Assembly: GCA_022763065.1 (NCBI GenBank)
Contig: JALEGH010000043.1
Location: 1-42,623 of the forward strand
Origin: Alphaproteobacteria bacterium
Lineage (GTDB): Bacteria; Pseudomonadota; Alphaproteobacteria; Micavibrionales; Micavibrionaceae
Direction: 5' to 3'
DNA: 42,623 bases
Made by a program: the position numbers and the translations under genes. Numbering within the stretch: position 1 is the first letter of the stretch; every line of letters starts with the position of its first letter. Below, in pieces: positions 25,310 through 34,172 of the stretch. The notes under the pieces were generated by a model. The model saw only the letters and a program-made list of their open reading frames with translations. It ran no database searches and was not told the origin of the DNA.

Positions 25310-27233
25310 AAACAGATCCATATTTGGCACACGCTCCCTTTTCAATAAAGGAAAGGCAGGTGGCAATGTGATCCTGCGCGCTGTTCTTATCTTGAGCCTC
25401 TTGGCCCCGTTCCTAATCTCCGGCCCAACACCAACCTGTGCACAAAGTGGAGCCGCCGAACGAGCAGCATTGCGAGCTGGTGCCCAAGGACAGCAAGCCG
25501 CCAACCAAGTTGCGGATAACGGTGGAGCGAGTGCAACAGGTGGAGGATGTATTGACAGAGAAAAACAGCACCAAGAATTCAACGGCAATGATGCTGCAAT
25601 CAATAATTTATGTGGCCTCACAAAAATTGAAGTTGGGTTTGGAAATCCAGAATGTGTAACAATGTTTATTGAATCTGTGATGAACAGAGCAGAAGCAATG
25701 GGCACATCTGTTCAATCCCGACTAAATGATTGTGCTTATTGGGGACTAGGCTGTTCAAGAAAAAAGGTAACGGCAAGTGAAATGGCCACTTGTAAGGCTT
25801 CACTTGATAGAGCGTTAAGCGGATCAAATTTATGTAATTACTGTACAGATAATGCATCTGCAGGCTTAGCGAAACGACGACAAGCAGCAGGAAATCCAGG
25901 TGTTTGGTGTGATTATGGCTCTGGAGATGAATTTTTCTACACGAACTATGATGTTCCAAAACACAAACAATGGAGAAAAGAAGCCGAAGCAAAGGCACCC
26001 AGCACACAGTGTACAGCGCGAGCGGCTCAAGGTGGAAACCACCAAGATACCGGAAATGATGTGACAAATGGTGATCCCGGTGTAGTTGGTCCTCCCGTCA
26101 CCAGCGATCCTGTGCAAGCCCATTTTAACAACCTCTCCCAAGCCCTCAAATACATCTGGGTTGCCGCATTCCAGATCATGACCAATCATATGTCGACAAC
26201 GATGATGCAGCAGGCTGAGATTATCGGGACATTTTTTGATGCCAAGCATCAATTGGAGACGCAGCGTTTAATGCAGCAGAAATATGCGCAGGCGCATAAA
26301 GATTATCACCCTTCCGTGCAAATGTGTGAGTTTGGCACCTTCGCGCGTGATTTGGCCAATACCGAAGCCCGTACCAAGGCGACGCAGGCCGCGCTCTCAC
26401 GTTCTATGTTAGACCGGCAGCTTGTCTCAGGTGACGGGGTCCAAACAGCCGAAGCAAGCTTGAGCGACAAGCGTACACGCCTTGGGGGATTCATTGATAA
26501 ATTTTGTAATAAGTTGGACAATGCCAAGCAAAATGATCTGCTGTGTCAAAAGGGCTCCCCCGATAAAGACCAGATCAACCGCGATATTGATTATACCGCG
26601 ACAATTGATTTACCGATGACATTGAAGCTCAATATGGTTAAGGATGGCAGCGGAAGCGGCAATAAAGATGACCAGAAGGACAAAGAAAATGTTTTTGCGC
26701 TGCTGGATAATATTTTTATGAATGATCCTTGGCCGCTCATTACCTCAAGTCACACAGAAAAATTTCGTTTTAGCGGGCCTTATCAGGATTTGCGCTCGCT
26801 CACCGCAATGCGCTCCGTCGCGCAAAATTCCTTCGCCCATATTATCGGGATCAAGTCACAAGGCCCGGACCCGCAAAATGATGATGTCGATCCGGCAGCG
26901 CCGTTCATGAAGGCCCTCATGCGGGATTTAGGCATGGAAGACACGGTAATCGAGGAGCTTTTGGGTAAAAACCCCAGCTATTACGCGCAGATGGAAATGC
27001 TGACCAAGAAAATTTATCAGCATCCTGAATTTATCGCCAATCTCTACGATAAGCCCGCCAATGTAAAACGCATCCGCGCGACCTTAACGGCGATTAAGCT
27101 CATGCAAGACCGCGACATTCATCAGGCGATGCAACGGCGTGAAATGCTCATGTCTATGCTTTTGGAGCTTCAATTGCGTAATAAGCAGCCTGATCTGAAT
27201 AACCAGATCGAAAAAGTGATCGAAGCGGAGTAG
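25296..27233 (+). CDS. T4BSS-array exported protein 5, with N-terminal Cys-rich hydrolase-like domain
   Basis: Fifth paralogue. I chose the ATG at 25296 (645 residues) because GGAG lies eight bases upstream; an in-frame start at 25230 would add 22 residues and a 80-base overlap with gene 4. After a signal segment (about 24-48) and an Ala/Gln-rich stretch comes an extra domain at about 82-248 with ten or more cysteines. Its FIESVMNRAEA, LDRALSGSNLCNY, TDNASAGL and GDEFFYTNY blocks recall SleB-like or phage-type cell-wall hydrolases; this is pattern memory, not a search. The shared core follows (FFDAKHQLETQ near 312-322, AHKDYHPS, CEFGT, FCNK, LLC, LYDKPANVKR) but without the HITDEF block. The extra domain is visibly richer in A+T than the core. 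Confidence 0.8.
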   Translation: MWDCKNRSIFGTRSLFNKGKAGGNVILRAVLILSLLAPFLISGPTPTCAQSGAAERAALRAGAQGQQAANQVADNGGASATGGGCIDREKQHQEFNGNDAAINNLCGLTKIEVGFGNPECVTMFIESVMNRAEAMGTSVQSRLNDCAYWGLGCSRKKVTASEMATCKASLDRALSGSNLCNYCTDNASAGLAKRRQAAGNPGVWCDYGSGDEFFYTNYDVPKHKQWRKEAEAKAPSTQCTARAAQGGNHQDTGNDVTNGDPGVVGPPVTSDPVQAHFNNLSQALKYIWVAAFQIMTNHMSTTMMQQAEIIGTFFDAKHQLETQRLMQQKYAQAHKDYHPSVQMCEFGTFARDLANTEARTKATQAALSRSMLDRQLVSGDGVQTAEASLSDKRTRLGGFIDKFCNKLDNAKQNDLLCQKGSPDKDQINRDIDYTATIDLPMTLKLNMVKDGSGSGNKDDQKDKENVFALLDNIFMNDPWPLITSSHTEKFRFSGPYQDLRSLTAMRSVAQNSFAHIIGIKSQGPDPQNDDVDPAAPFMKALMRDLGMEDTVIEELLGKNPSYYAQMEMLTKKIYQHPEFIANLYDKPANVKRIRATLTAIKLMQDRDIHQAMQRREMLMSMLLELQLRNKQPDLNNQIEKVIEAE

Positions 27234-27257
27234 ACACTTCCTCCCCCTTACAAGTCT

Positions 27258-27274
27258 CTGGCATCCTCTTTGCA
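27258..27274 (+). promoter_or_regulatory. Sigma-54 (RpoN) promoter upstream of flgK
   Basis: CTGGCATCCTCTTTGCA has the -24 GG (27260-27261) and -12 GC (27272-27273) separated by the canonical 10 bases, close to the TGGCAC-N5-TTGCA consensus. It lies 73 bases before the flgK ATG. Flagellar genes of several alphaproteobacteria use sigma-54, which supports the call. Confidence 0.8.
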
Positions 27275-27346
27275 ACTCTTACCCTCGAGTGTGGATTAAT
27301 TTTTTGACGTAAAAATCCCCCTTAAAAAGGGAAAAGAGGAAAAAGC

Positions 27347-29824
27347 ATGACATATCAGGCACTTACAACTGCAATTACAGGTTTGCGCGCCGCGCAAGCC
27401 CAGATCAGCGCCATTTCCAATAACGTCACAAATGCCACCACGCCCGGTTATAATAGGCAAATTGTGCCGCAATCAACGCAAGTTCTACGCGAGGCAGGAA
27501 AGACCGTTGGTGTTTTGACAGAGCCCGTTATTCGTGTAGTGGATATGAATTTGCAACGCGATCTCTGGACACAGGTCAGTGCGACCTCCATGCAAGATGT
27601 GCAAATTAACTATCTTCAGCAAATTCAAAACTTTAACGGGCCGCCGGATAAAGAATTTTCAATCGCCGCGCAGCTCGGACAGCTCCGCGATAGTTTTAGT
27701 GCGCTATCCGACATTCCAGATGATATGCAGGCCCTTGAGGCGACACTCAATCAGGCCGAGCGTGTCGCCAATAAATTTAATGACTATGCGGAGCTTTTAA
27801 CAACGCTGCGCAATGACACGCAAACTGATCTGGAAAGCTCGGTCAATCGGGTGAATAGTTTGCTGCAGGAAATCACCAACATTAACAAGCAAATTCAAAA
27901 TGCAGAAAATTTATTGAGTTCCGTAGCAGGCTTGCAGGACCAGCGTGACATCGCGATTAAATCCCTGACCGAAGAGATGGATATCAGTTTCTTTGAGCGC
28001 TCCGACGGGGTGCTGGTCGTCCAGACTGTCGAAGGGGTGGAGCTGGCCGGAGATGTGGCCCACTCACTAGAGTTTCAAAACACACCTATTTCAGCCCTGC
28101 AATATTATCCGGAAACCGCAAGCGCGCTGGTGGTTAATAATGTGACCAATGGCCGTACCACCTCTATTAATATTACCGAGCGTGTCGTCGGCGGGCGCAT
28201 GGGTGGGTTGATTGAATTGCGTGATACTATTTTGCCGTCCTATCAGGCACAGATTGACGAGCTGGCCTTTCAAACGGCGCATCGTTTTGAAGCGCAAGGG
28301 TTACAGCTTTTTACCGATCAAAATGGTTTGATGCCTACAGGTGCCGCGCCTGATCCTTCAACTCTACCGCTACCCACGCCTGTTGATTATGTCGATTTCT
28401 CACGCGTGATACAGGTTAATCGCGATATTGTGAATGATATCTCCCTCCTGCAACGCGGGACGGAAACGCAAGATATTACGCTACCCACAGGAGATAATTC
28501 GGTGATCCGCCGCGTCTTGGAATACACATTCGGTGACATTGAATATCAGGAAGCCGTAGGCACCACCAATCTGGATGATATCGCAGGCGGCGCAAATGAC
28601 TTGCAGGAATGGCTTGGTTTATCTTCGACCAACCGCGTTGTGACCGGCGTTGATTTGGGCTCTTTCCTTGAAATTGATGATGGTGTGGCCGGAACAAACA
28701 CTGATATCATTGAAAGCTTTCAAGATTTTTTTCTCAACTATCCGCTTGACGATCAATTTCAGATCACCTTTGAAGAAGCCCGTGGGGTCGGTTTTGGTCC
28801 TACAACTATTACCGTTGATTTGAGTGACGCCGATGCCAACTTCCCCATTGGTGGAGGTACTAATGACGCCCTTGACCAGATTATTGCCGAGATCAATGCA
28901 CAGGCCGTAGGTGCCGGATTAACGCCGGATCAGGCCTTGGCCAGCCGGAATAATTACGGCCAACTGGTTTTGGAAAGTACAGGAAACATCACCATTGACG
29001 GCAGCAGCTTTGCCGGTGCGATGGGAACAGACGCGCTAGACCGCTTAGGCATTCAGGAAGGTACCTTTGTCACCGAAGACCCGAACTTTAACATTCAGGT
29101 TGGCAATTATGATCCGGTCAATATCACGATTGAGCCGGGTGAAACCATTAATGACCTCATCACCAAGCTGGAATGGAATAATGCAACGCAAACCGGAGTC
29201 CCGGGTCTTCATGTTGATTACAACGCAGGAACGGGAACACTTACGCTGCGCCCCGGTATTGATGATACCAATTTTGCCCCCCTTGATACCGGGCCCGTTT
29301 ATGGCGGCGATATTACCATTACAGCCGGTCCATTTGATTCAGATCCGGCCAGCGCGCTAGAGCCCACCTTAGCCGCCTTGCCACAGCCCGTTGATATTGT
29401 CAGCGCAATATTTGGCAGTTACACCGTCTCCGGCGGAACCGTGACCACAAACTCCCCGACAACAGATGTGAATTATCAGTTTGAAACCTTTAATGGCTCC
29501 GGCAGTTTTGTGAATTTCAGAAATAATTTTTTAGGACCTAATGCAGCCGTTTCAACCGATATTTACAGTTCTACAAACCTGCTGGATTTCTCACAAAAAA
29601 TTATCAATGCCACTGCACATGATTTTTTGGAAGTGCAATCTGCCTATGAAAATGAAGATACGCTGCGCGGTATTTTACAGCGTCAATTTTCTGATAAATC
29701 CGGCGTTAATATTGATGAGGAAATGTCAAACCTGATTATCGTGCAAACCGCTTATGCCTCTGCCGCGCGCGTAATTACTGCCGCCGATGAAATGTTCCAA
29801 GAACTGATTAACGCCTTCAGGTAA
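27347..29824 (+). CDS. flgK: Flagellar hook-associated protein 1, FlgK
   Basis: FlgK is the first hook-filament junction protein. The N-terminal helical domain has the family motif AQISAISNNVTNATTPGYNRQ at about residues 16-36, and the C-terminus has the paired helix with EEMSNLIIVQTAYASAARVI before the end. The 825-residue length exceeds the common 450-650, mainly through extra beta-rich sequence in the middle (about 330-700), which would form surface domains. GAGGAAAA lies before the ATG. A sigma-54 promoter precedes it, and flgL follows after 27 bases, so they form an operon. Confidence 0.95.
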   Translation: MTYQALTTAITGLRAAQAQISAISNNVTNATTPGYNRQIVPQSTQVLREAGKTVGVLTEPVIRVVDMNLQRDLWTQVSATSMQDVQINYLQQIQNFNGPPDKEFSIAAQLGQLRDSFSALSDIPDDMQALEATLNQAERVANKFNDYAELLTTLRNDTQTDLESSVNRVNSLLQEITNINKQIQNAENLLSSVAGLQDQRDIAIKSLTEEMDISFFERSDGVLVVQTVEGVELAGDVAHSLEFQNTPISALQYYPETASALVVNNVTNGRTTSINITERVVGGRMGGLIELRDTILPSYQAQIDELAFQTAHRFEAQGLQLFTDQNGLMPTGAAPDPSTLPLPTPVDYVDFSRVIQVNRDIVNDISLLQRGTETQDITLPTGDNSVIRRVLEYTFGDIEYQEAVGTTNLDDIAGGANDLQEWLGLSSTNRVVTGVDLGSFLEIDDGVAGTNTDIIESFQDFFLNYPLDDQFQITFEEARGVGFGPTTITVDLSDADANFPIGGGTNDALDQIIAEINAQAVGAGLTPDQALASRNNYGQLVLESTGNITIDGSSFAGAMGTDALDRLGIQEGTFVTEDPNFNIQVGNYDPVNITIEPGETINDLITKLEWNNATQTGVPGLHVDYNAGTGTLTLRPGIDDTNFAPLDTGPVYGGDITITAGPFDSDPASALEPTLAALPQPVDIVSAIFGSYTVSGGTVTTNSPTTDVNYQFETFNGSGSFVNFRNNFLGPNAAVSTDIYSSTNLLDFSQKIINATAHDFLEVQSAYENEDTLRGILQRQFSDKSGVNIDEEMSNLIIVQTAYASAARVITAADEMFQELINAFR

Positions 29825-29851
29825 GAGTTTATTTTTTAAGGAGAAAACAAG

Positions 29852-30982
29852 ATGACCGGTATCTCGACTTTAGGACAATCCATTGACCAGATCATGCGCC
29901 TTAAAGTGCAACAGCAAACTGTTGATGATCTCAGCACCCAAATTGCCAGCGGCAAAAAGACGCAGCAATTCTCAGGATTAGGGACCGATATTTTACGTAC
30001 CAAGCGCGCACGCGCGGATATCAACGCGCTGGAGCAATATTCAACCAATATCATCAATGCCCATCGCCGGATTGATTTGATGAATAATTCTATCACTCAA
30101 ATCGCCGCGCAGGCCAACATGCTCTCCAACTCTTTGACTGTCGCGGTTCAAGAAGGCGACGCGCCGGATTTGGAATCTATTCAAGAACTTGCTACCGATG
30201 TCTATGATTTCATCATTGATATGATCAACAGCAAAGACGGAGAACGGTATCTGTTCGCCGGATCTGATTCTTCCATTAAACCTATTGAAGATAACGGTCT
30301 GTTTGATTCATTTTTGGGAATATTCGTGCCCGATGAAACCGATATTGCCAACCCGCCGCTTCAGGCTTCGGGCTTTATCGGGGAATGGGGGGACGGCACC
30401 ATCACCACCGATGAATTTATTGCCGCCTATCAGGGCGTGAATGAAAATATTTTAGGCTACTCCGAGGCCTTGGTCAGTGGTACCACAGGCGATGTGCGTG
30501 TGCGCGTTGATGATAATTCAGATTTTGAATATACGCTCCTTGGTAATAGCTCAGGCATGAAAGATCTGGTCATGGCGATCGGTGTCTTAAAGACTTTACC
30601 ACCACCGGAGCATGCGCCGGGTGCCCTCAATGACCCCACCGCCACCCGCGCCGCAGATGACACGCCGCCATTTCCATCAGCAGAAAAACAAGAAAATTTC
30701 TATGCGGTGATTAATGATCTGGCCCGCACGATTGTACAAGCCGTTGACCAGTTGGAAGCCGATGAATACCGCCTGTCTCTCACTCAGGCACAAACGCAGC
30801 TTATTAAAGAGCAGCACGAGCTTCAAATTAATGCCTTTAAGAGCACTATTGCCGAGATTGAGGATGTGGATCTCACTTCAACAGTTGCCAAAATCCAACA
30901 GGTGCAAATCAGCCTTGAGGCCTCATTCAGTGTCACCGCTCTAATCGCAGACCTTAATCTGACAAACTTCTTGGCACGGTAA
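29852..30982 (+). CDS. flgL: Flagellar hook-associated protein 3, FlgL
   Basis: The 376-residue protein has flagellin-like ends: an N-terminal helix with QQQTVDDLSTQIASGKK and a C-terminal helix with LTSTVAKIQQVQISLEASF. The middle (about 140-270) is a variable surface region. FlgL forms the second layer of the hook-filament junction, next to FlgK. TAAGGAG lies nine bases before the ATG. It ends convergently nine bases from the lipoprotein gene on the other strand. Flagellin and hook genes are not in this window. Confidence 0.94.
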   Translation: MTGISTLGQSIDQIMRLKVQQQTVDDLSTQIASGKKTQQFSGLGTDILRTKRARADINALEQYSTNIINAHRRIDLMNNSITQIAAQANMLSNSLTVAVQEGDAPDLESIQELATDVYDFIIDMINSKDGERYLFAGSDSSIKPIEDNGLFDSFLGIFVPDETDIANPPLQASGFIGEWGDGTITTDEFIAAYQGVNENILGYSEALVSGTTGDVRVRVDDNSDFEYTLLGNSSGMKDLVMAIGVLKTLPPPEHAPGALNDPTATRAADDTPPFPSAEKQENFYAVINDLARTIVQAVDQLEADEYRLSLTQAQTQLIKEQHELQINAFKSTIAEIEDVDLTSTVAKIQQVQISLEASFSVTALIADLNLTNFLAR

Positions 30983-30991
30983 TAGATAAGA

Positions 30992-31333
30992 TTATTTTTT
31001 AAAGGCGCAATGAGTTCGAAGAGCTGTTTCCGATCCAATAATATTCCCACCGGACGTAAACGCATTGTATTTCACACAGGTTAAATCTGCACCATCTCCA
31101 CCCGCACTCGGTTCAACAGCATCAATGAAAACAACACCCAAATGCTTGCCTCCAGAATCTTCCATAACATGATATTTACCCACGAGGTCGTGTGGATCTC
31201 TGACTTTTTCCAACAACTTTTGCACATGTGCATTTGTTATTTTCTCGTCAGGCGCTTTCTCAATACATCCTGCGAGAACACTCGCAACAGCCACCACACC
31301 TACTGCAATACCCGCTTTTTTTGCTTTACTCAT
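30992..31333 (-). CDS. Small lipoprotein of unknown function
   Basis: The 113-residue protein has a clear lipoprotein signal: basic start MSKAKKAG, hydrophobic stretch, and lipobox VLAGC with the modified cysteine at 22 (next residue Ile, suggesting outer-membrane sorting under the Asp+2 rule). The mature part of about 90 residues has one Cys near the middle and one near the end, perhaps a disulfide. GGAAGGG precedes the ATG. I do not recognise the domain. It sits between flgL and the minus-strand T4BSS genes, and its link to either is unknown. Confidence 0.8.
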   Translation of the reverse strand: MSKAKKAGIAVGVVAVASVLAGCIEKAPDEKITNAHVQKLLEKVRDPHDLVGKYHVMEDSGGKHLGVVFIDAVEPSAGGDGADLTCVKYNAFTSGGNIIGSETALRTHCAFKK

Positions 31334-31408
31334 TTTGCTACCCTTCCAAAATAATTTCTATATAACCGGAAGGTATAACAGAGATAAACTTATGTCAATA
31401 ATTTATGT

Positions 31409-32299
31409 TTATAGCCGGGCGAGAGGACGGATAATGACGTCATTGCCGCGAATATCGGCCATCATGCCCTTGGAACGCAGCATTTGGTCCAGCACCTGAT
31501 TCCACGGGACTCCGCCCTGCCAAGAGACAATCTCTCCCGCATCCACATTGGGCGCATAACGGTAAGTGAACCCCTCCGGTACCACCTGTGATAAAGCCAG
31601 CGCGAGCGGCAAGTCTTTACCAAAACCGACAGCCTGCTCATACATGACATTAGGCGTGCCGCGACCTGCCACAACACCCGGAGCAGTCCCATATTGCCGG
31701 TCAAATGCGGCGTTAAAGGCCGCAATATCCTGATTACCCGTTGCCATTGAAGGGGCGGGCGTCATGGAAGGGGTAGAAGACATTGGGTTATCCGCATACA
31801 TCGCCGCGACATTATCTCCGCTACCGGCTTGATGAGCTTCAGGTGCATAGCGCAAATTTTCAATTTTGGCCGCTTCTGGTTGCGCGCCGGTTTTCAAGCC
31901 CGCCCCCAAACGAAGCGGGTTCAAAACACGCGCTTCTTCGGCCATCGCTTGGCCCACAGAACGGGCACTCAAGCGCGCCGATTTTTCAGCGCCCTGTTGG
32001 AGCGGATAAGGGTCAATATAAAGCCCCCCACCCGACAAATTTTGCGTATGTAATTTTTGAATAGCGCGTTGAGGTGCTGCCATAGAAGCTACGCCCCCTA
32101 ATGGCTCCGACATTACAGGCACTGACGGTGCGGCCATTGCCTGCGTATCTGACATGACAGAGCGCGACACGCTGGTCTCTTTTTCAATCATAATGGGAGC
32201 TGGATTTTGTGCTGGCGGCAACCATTCAAACCCGGCGTAACAAACGCCTGAAATAAAAGTTGCACTTAAAAACAAAACAAAAATAAATAAGCCACGCAT
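31409..32299 (-). CDS. Exported protein with C-terminal TcpQ/secretin-N0-like domain
   Basis: I chose the ATG at 32297-32299 because GAGAAGG lies nine bases upstream and it opens a good signal peptide (MRGLFIFVLF..., cleavage near CYA-G); an upstream start at 32326 would place the SD inside the gene. The 296-residue protein has a long Ala/Pro/Ser/Met-rich disordered middle and a C-terminal domain of about 75 residues (FGKDLPLALALSQVVPEGF, VSWQGGVPWNQVLDQML, DIRGNDVIIRP), typical of the TcpQ/PilL C-terminal or secretin N0 fold. The context of icmT and dotD suggests an outer-membrane accessory of the T4BSS. DotD has the same general fold but is a separate gene. Confidence 0.75.
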   Translation of the reverse strand: MRGLFIFVLFLSATFISGVCYAGFEWLPPAQNPAPIMIEKETSVSRSVMSDTQAMAAPSVPVMSEPLGGVASMAAPQRAIQKLHTQNLSGGGLYIDPYPLQQGAEKSARLSARSVGQAMAEEARVLNPLRLGAGLKTGAQPEAAKIENLRYAPEAHQAGSGDNVAAMYADNPMSSTPSMTPAPSMATGNQDIAAFNAAFDRQYGTAPGVVAGRGTPNVMYEQAVGFGKDLPLALALSQVVPEGFTYRYAPNVDAGEIVSWQGGVPWNQVLDQMLRSKGMMADIRGNDVIIRPLARL

Positions 32300-32400
32300 G
32301 GCTAGACACCTTCTCACAAAAAACAACGATTTCTTTTAAGGGAAAAGCTATCGTGGCTGCACACAAAAAACAAGGAAAGAAAGGTGAAAGGTTGGATATT

Positions 32401-32700
32401 TTACCCGTAATCAATAAAGCGCCGCCGGTGAAGCGATACCCAAGCCGGGCGTTTCTGGCCATTTAACCAGGAGCGTAAAGCCCGCATGGCAGCAGAGAAG
32501 CTTAGCCCCCGCTTTTCCAGCGAAACAAAAATCACCGTACTGACAAAGGTCAGAAACAGGCTGATCGGGCGGAAATAAACCAACAAGACAAAAAACGGGA
32601 TCGCTGCTCTCGCATCCATCCCGAAAAAACGCACCGGCCGCATGGTATTGCGCCAGTGCCAATTGACTTTCTCTTCCTGGGTATCTTCAACTACGCCCAT
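32401..32700 (-). CDS. icmT: T4BSS protein IcmT
   Basis: IcmT is a small inner-membrane protein of Dot/Icm systems. The 99-residue protein (Legionella about 86) has the family pattern: WHWRNTMRPVRFFGMDARAA before a hydrophobic hairpin (about 33-62), then LEKRGLSFSAAMRALRSW and the C-terminal RRFIDYG. Its role in pore formation was proposed in Legionella. It lies 101 bases before the TcpQ-like gene on the same strand and downstream of rimK, 80 bases away, so it likely has its own promoter. Confidence 0.9.
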   Translation of the reverse strand: MGVVEDTQEEKVNWHWRNTMRPVRFFGMDARAAIPFFVLLVYFRPISLFLTFVSTVIFVSLEKRGLSFSAAMRALRSWLNGQKRPAWVSLHRRRFIDYG

Positions 32701-32780
32701 TTGGTCATTCTACCTTACATATGCCGTTATGAGCAAATATTTTAAACCTTGTCCGTTTTTTTCAATCTTTTTTTCGTTAT

Positions 32781-33650
32781 TTACTTTTCAACGTGTTCGA
32801 TCATCAATCCGGCAATATTTTTATTTGTGGCTGCTTCTACTCCTTCAAGACCCGGTGAGGAGTTTACCTCTAAAACTTTTGGGCCACTATTGGAGCGGAT
32901 CATATCAACGCCACATACTTTTAATCCAACAACCTTGGCGGCGGCCACAGCAATTTTACGTTCTGCCGGAGTGATTTTGACTTTATGCCCTGTTCCGCCC
33001 AAATGAATATTGGCTCTAAACTCTCCTTTTGCTGCATGCCGTTCCATCGCGGCGACAACTTTATCACCTATAACAAAACAGCGTAAATCAACCCCAGCGG
33101 ATTCCTTGATATATTCTTGTACCAAAATATTAGCCCGCAAGCTTTTAAACGCATTAATAACACTTTCTGCTGCTTTGGCGGTTTCAGCCAAAACGACGCC
33201 CTTGCCCTGCGTTCCTTCCAAAAGCTTGATAACAACCGGTGCGCCGCCAACCGTTTCAATCACATCTTTTGTATCCAAAGGTGAATTGGCAAATCCTGTA
33301 CGCGGAATATCAATATTCTTGCTGCATAAAAGCTGCATAGTTCTGAGCTTATCCTGTGCGCGGCCAATTGAAATCGGACCATTGAGCAAATAAGCGCCTT
33401 GCATCTCAAATTGACGCAAAACAGCCATGGCATAAAATGTCATAGAAGGGCGTATGCGCGGAATAACAGCATCGAATTTCTTTAATATTTCGCTTCCACG
33501 ATAGTGAATTTCAGGTTTTCGGGCCGTAATATCCATGTAACAATTCTTAATGGCGATAAAATGCATTTCATGGCCGCGCTCTTTACCCGCTTCCATCAGG
33601 CGTTGGTTTGAGTATATATCAGGGTTGGAAGCTAAAACTGCAATCTTCAT
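32781..33650 (-). CDS. rimK: RimK-family ATP-grasp ligase
   Basis: The 289-residue protein is a complete RimK: the N-terminal [18 protein letters not shown], the [14 protein letters not shown] motif, [17 protein letters not shown] in the ATP-grasp P-loop, and the metal-binding end [18 protein letters not shown]. RimK adds glutamate to the C-terminus of ribosomal protein S6. Its start overlaps the upstream protease gene by four bases (ATGA), a pairing known from rim loci. The AT-richness is higher than in the dot genes around it. It is probably unrelated to secretion. Confidence 0.92.
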   Translation of the reverse strand: MKIAVLASNPDIYSNQRLMEAGKERGHEMHFIAIKNCYMDITARKPEIHYRGSEILKKFDAVIPRIRPSMTFYAMAVLRQFEMQGAYLLNGPISIGRAQDKLRTMQLLCSKNIDIPRTGFANSPLDTKDVIETVGGAPVVIKLLEGTQGKGVVLAETAKAAESVINAFKSLRANILVQEYIKESAGVDLRCFVIGDKVVAAMERHAAKGEFRANIHLGGTGHKVKITPAERKIAVAAAKVVGLKVCGVDMIRSNSGPKVLEVNSSPGLEGVEAATNKNIAGLMIEHVEK

Positions 33651-34138
33651 ATCTCATCTCTTTCAGTATTTTGAGTATAAAGCTCCGCCACATTCGAAAT
33701 CTTGCCCAAAGTCAAAGCTTTGGACGAATCTACAACAAGTTTTGCCATTCTAAGGGCATTACGGCCAAGCAACATACGAAACGCCATCTTGTGTCTTGAT
33801 GTTAATGTTATTTCCGTATCTATACTCAAACCGTTTAAAAATACAATAGGCGTTAAAATAACATAGCGCCTTTCCCGCTCGCCATTGGAGCTTATAACAT
33901 TACGACGATTGACAAGAGGCGTTATACAAACCCGTTCCAATGTTTTATTTTGTTGAACGGGGTGGATTTTAAAACGTACAAATTCCTGATTGTCCCGCTT
34001 GAAAGGCTCTATATCGAAGGCATGCAATGCAGATGTTTTGGCACCTGTATCTACCTTTGCTTTTACGCCGGGCAAGCCGAGATCCGGTAAAGCACACCAC
34101 TCCTCCCAACCAATAATTGTTTTTTTATTTCGTATCAA
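33647..34138 (-). CDS. Retropepsin-like ATP-dependent zinc protease family (RimB-type)
   Basis: The 163-residue protein has the family opening [33 protein letters not shown] with the aspartic-protease-like DTGAKTSAL at about residues 31-39, and [17 protein letters not shown] near the end. This family (often annotated as an ATP-dependent zinc protease, also RimB) has a retropepsin fold and travels with rimK, where it is proposed to remove glutamates added to S6. It is directly upstream of rimK and coupled to it. The start ATG at 34138 lies 34 bases after the dotB stop. Confidence 0.85.
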   Translation of the reverse strand: MIRNKKTIIGWEEWCALPDLGLPGVKAKVDTGAKTSALHAFDIEPFKRDNQEFVRFKIHPVQQNKTLERVCITPLVNRRNVISSNGERERRYVILTPIVFLNGLSIDTEITLTSRHKMAFRMLLGRNALRMAKLVVDSSKALTLGKISNVAELYTQNTERDEI

Positions 34139-34172
34139 TAACGGTTTCCTAGTGAAATTTTAAAAAACAACC

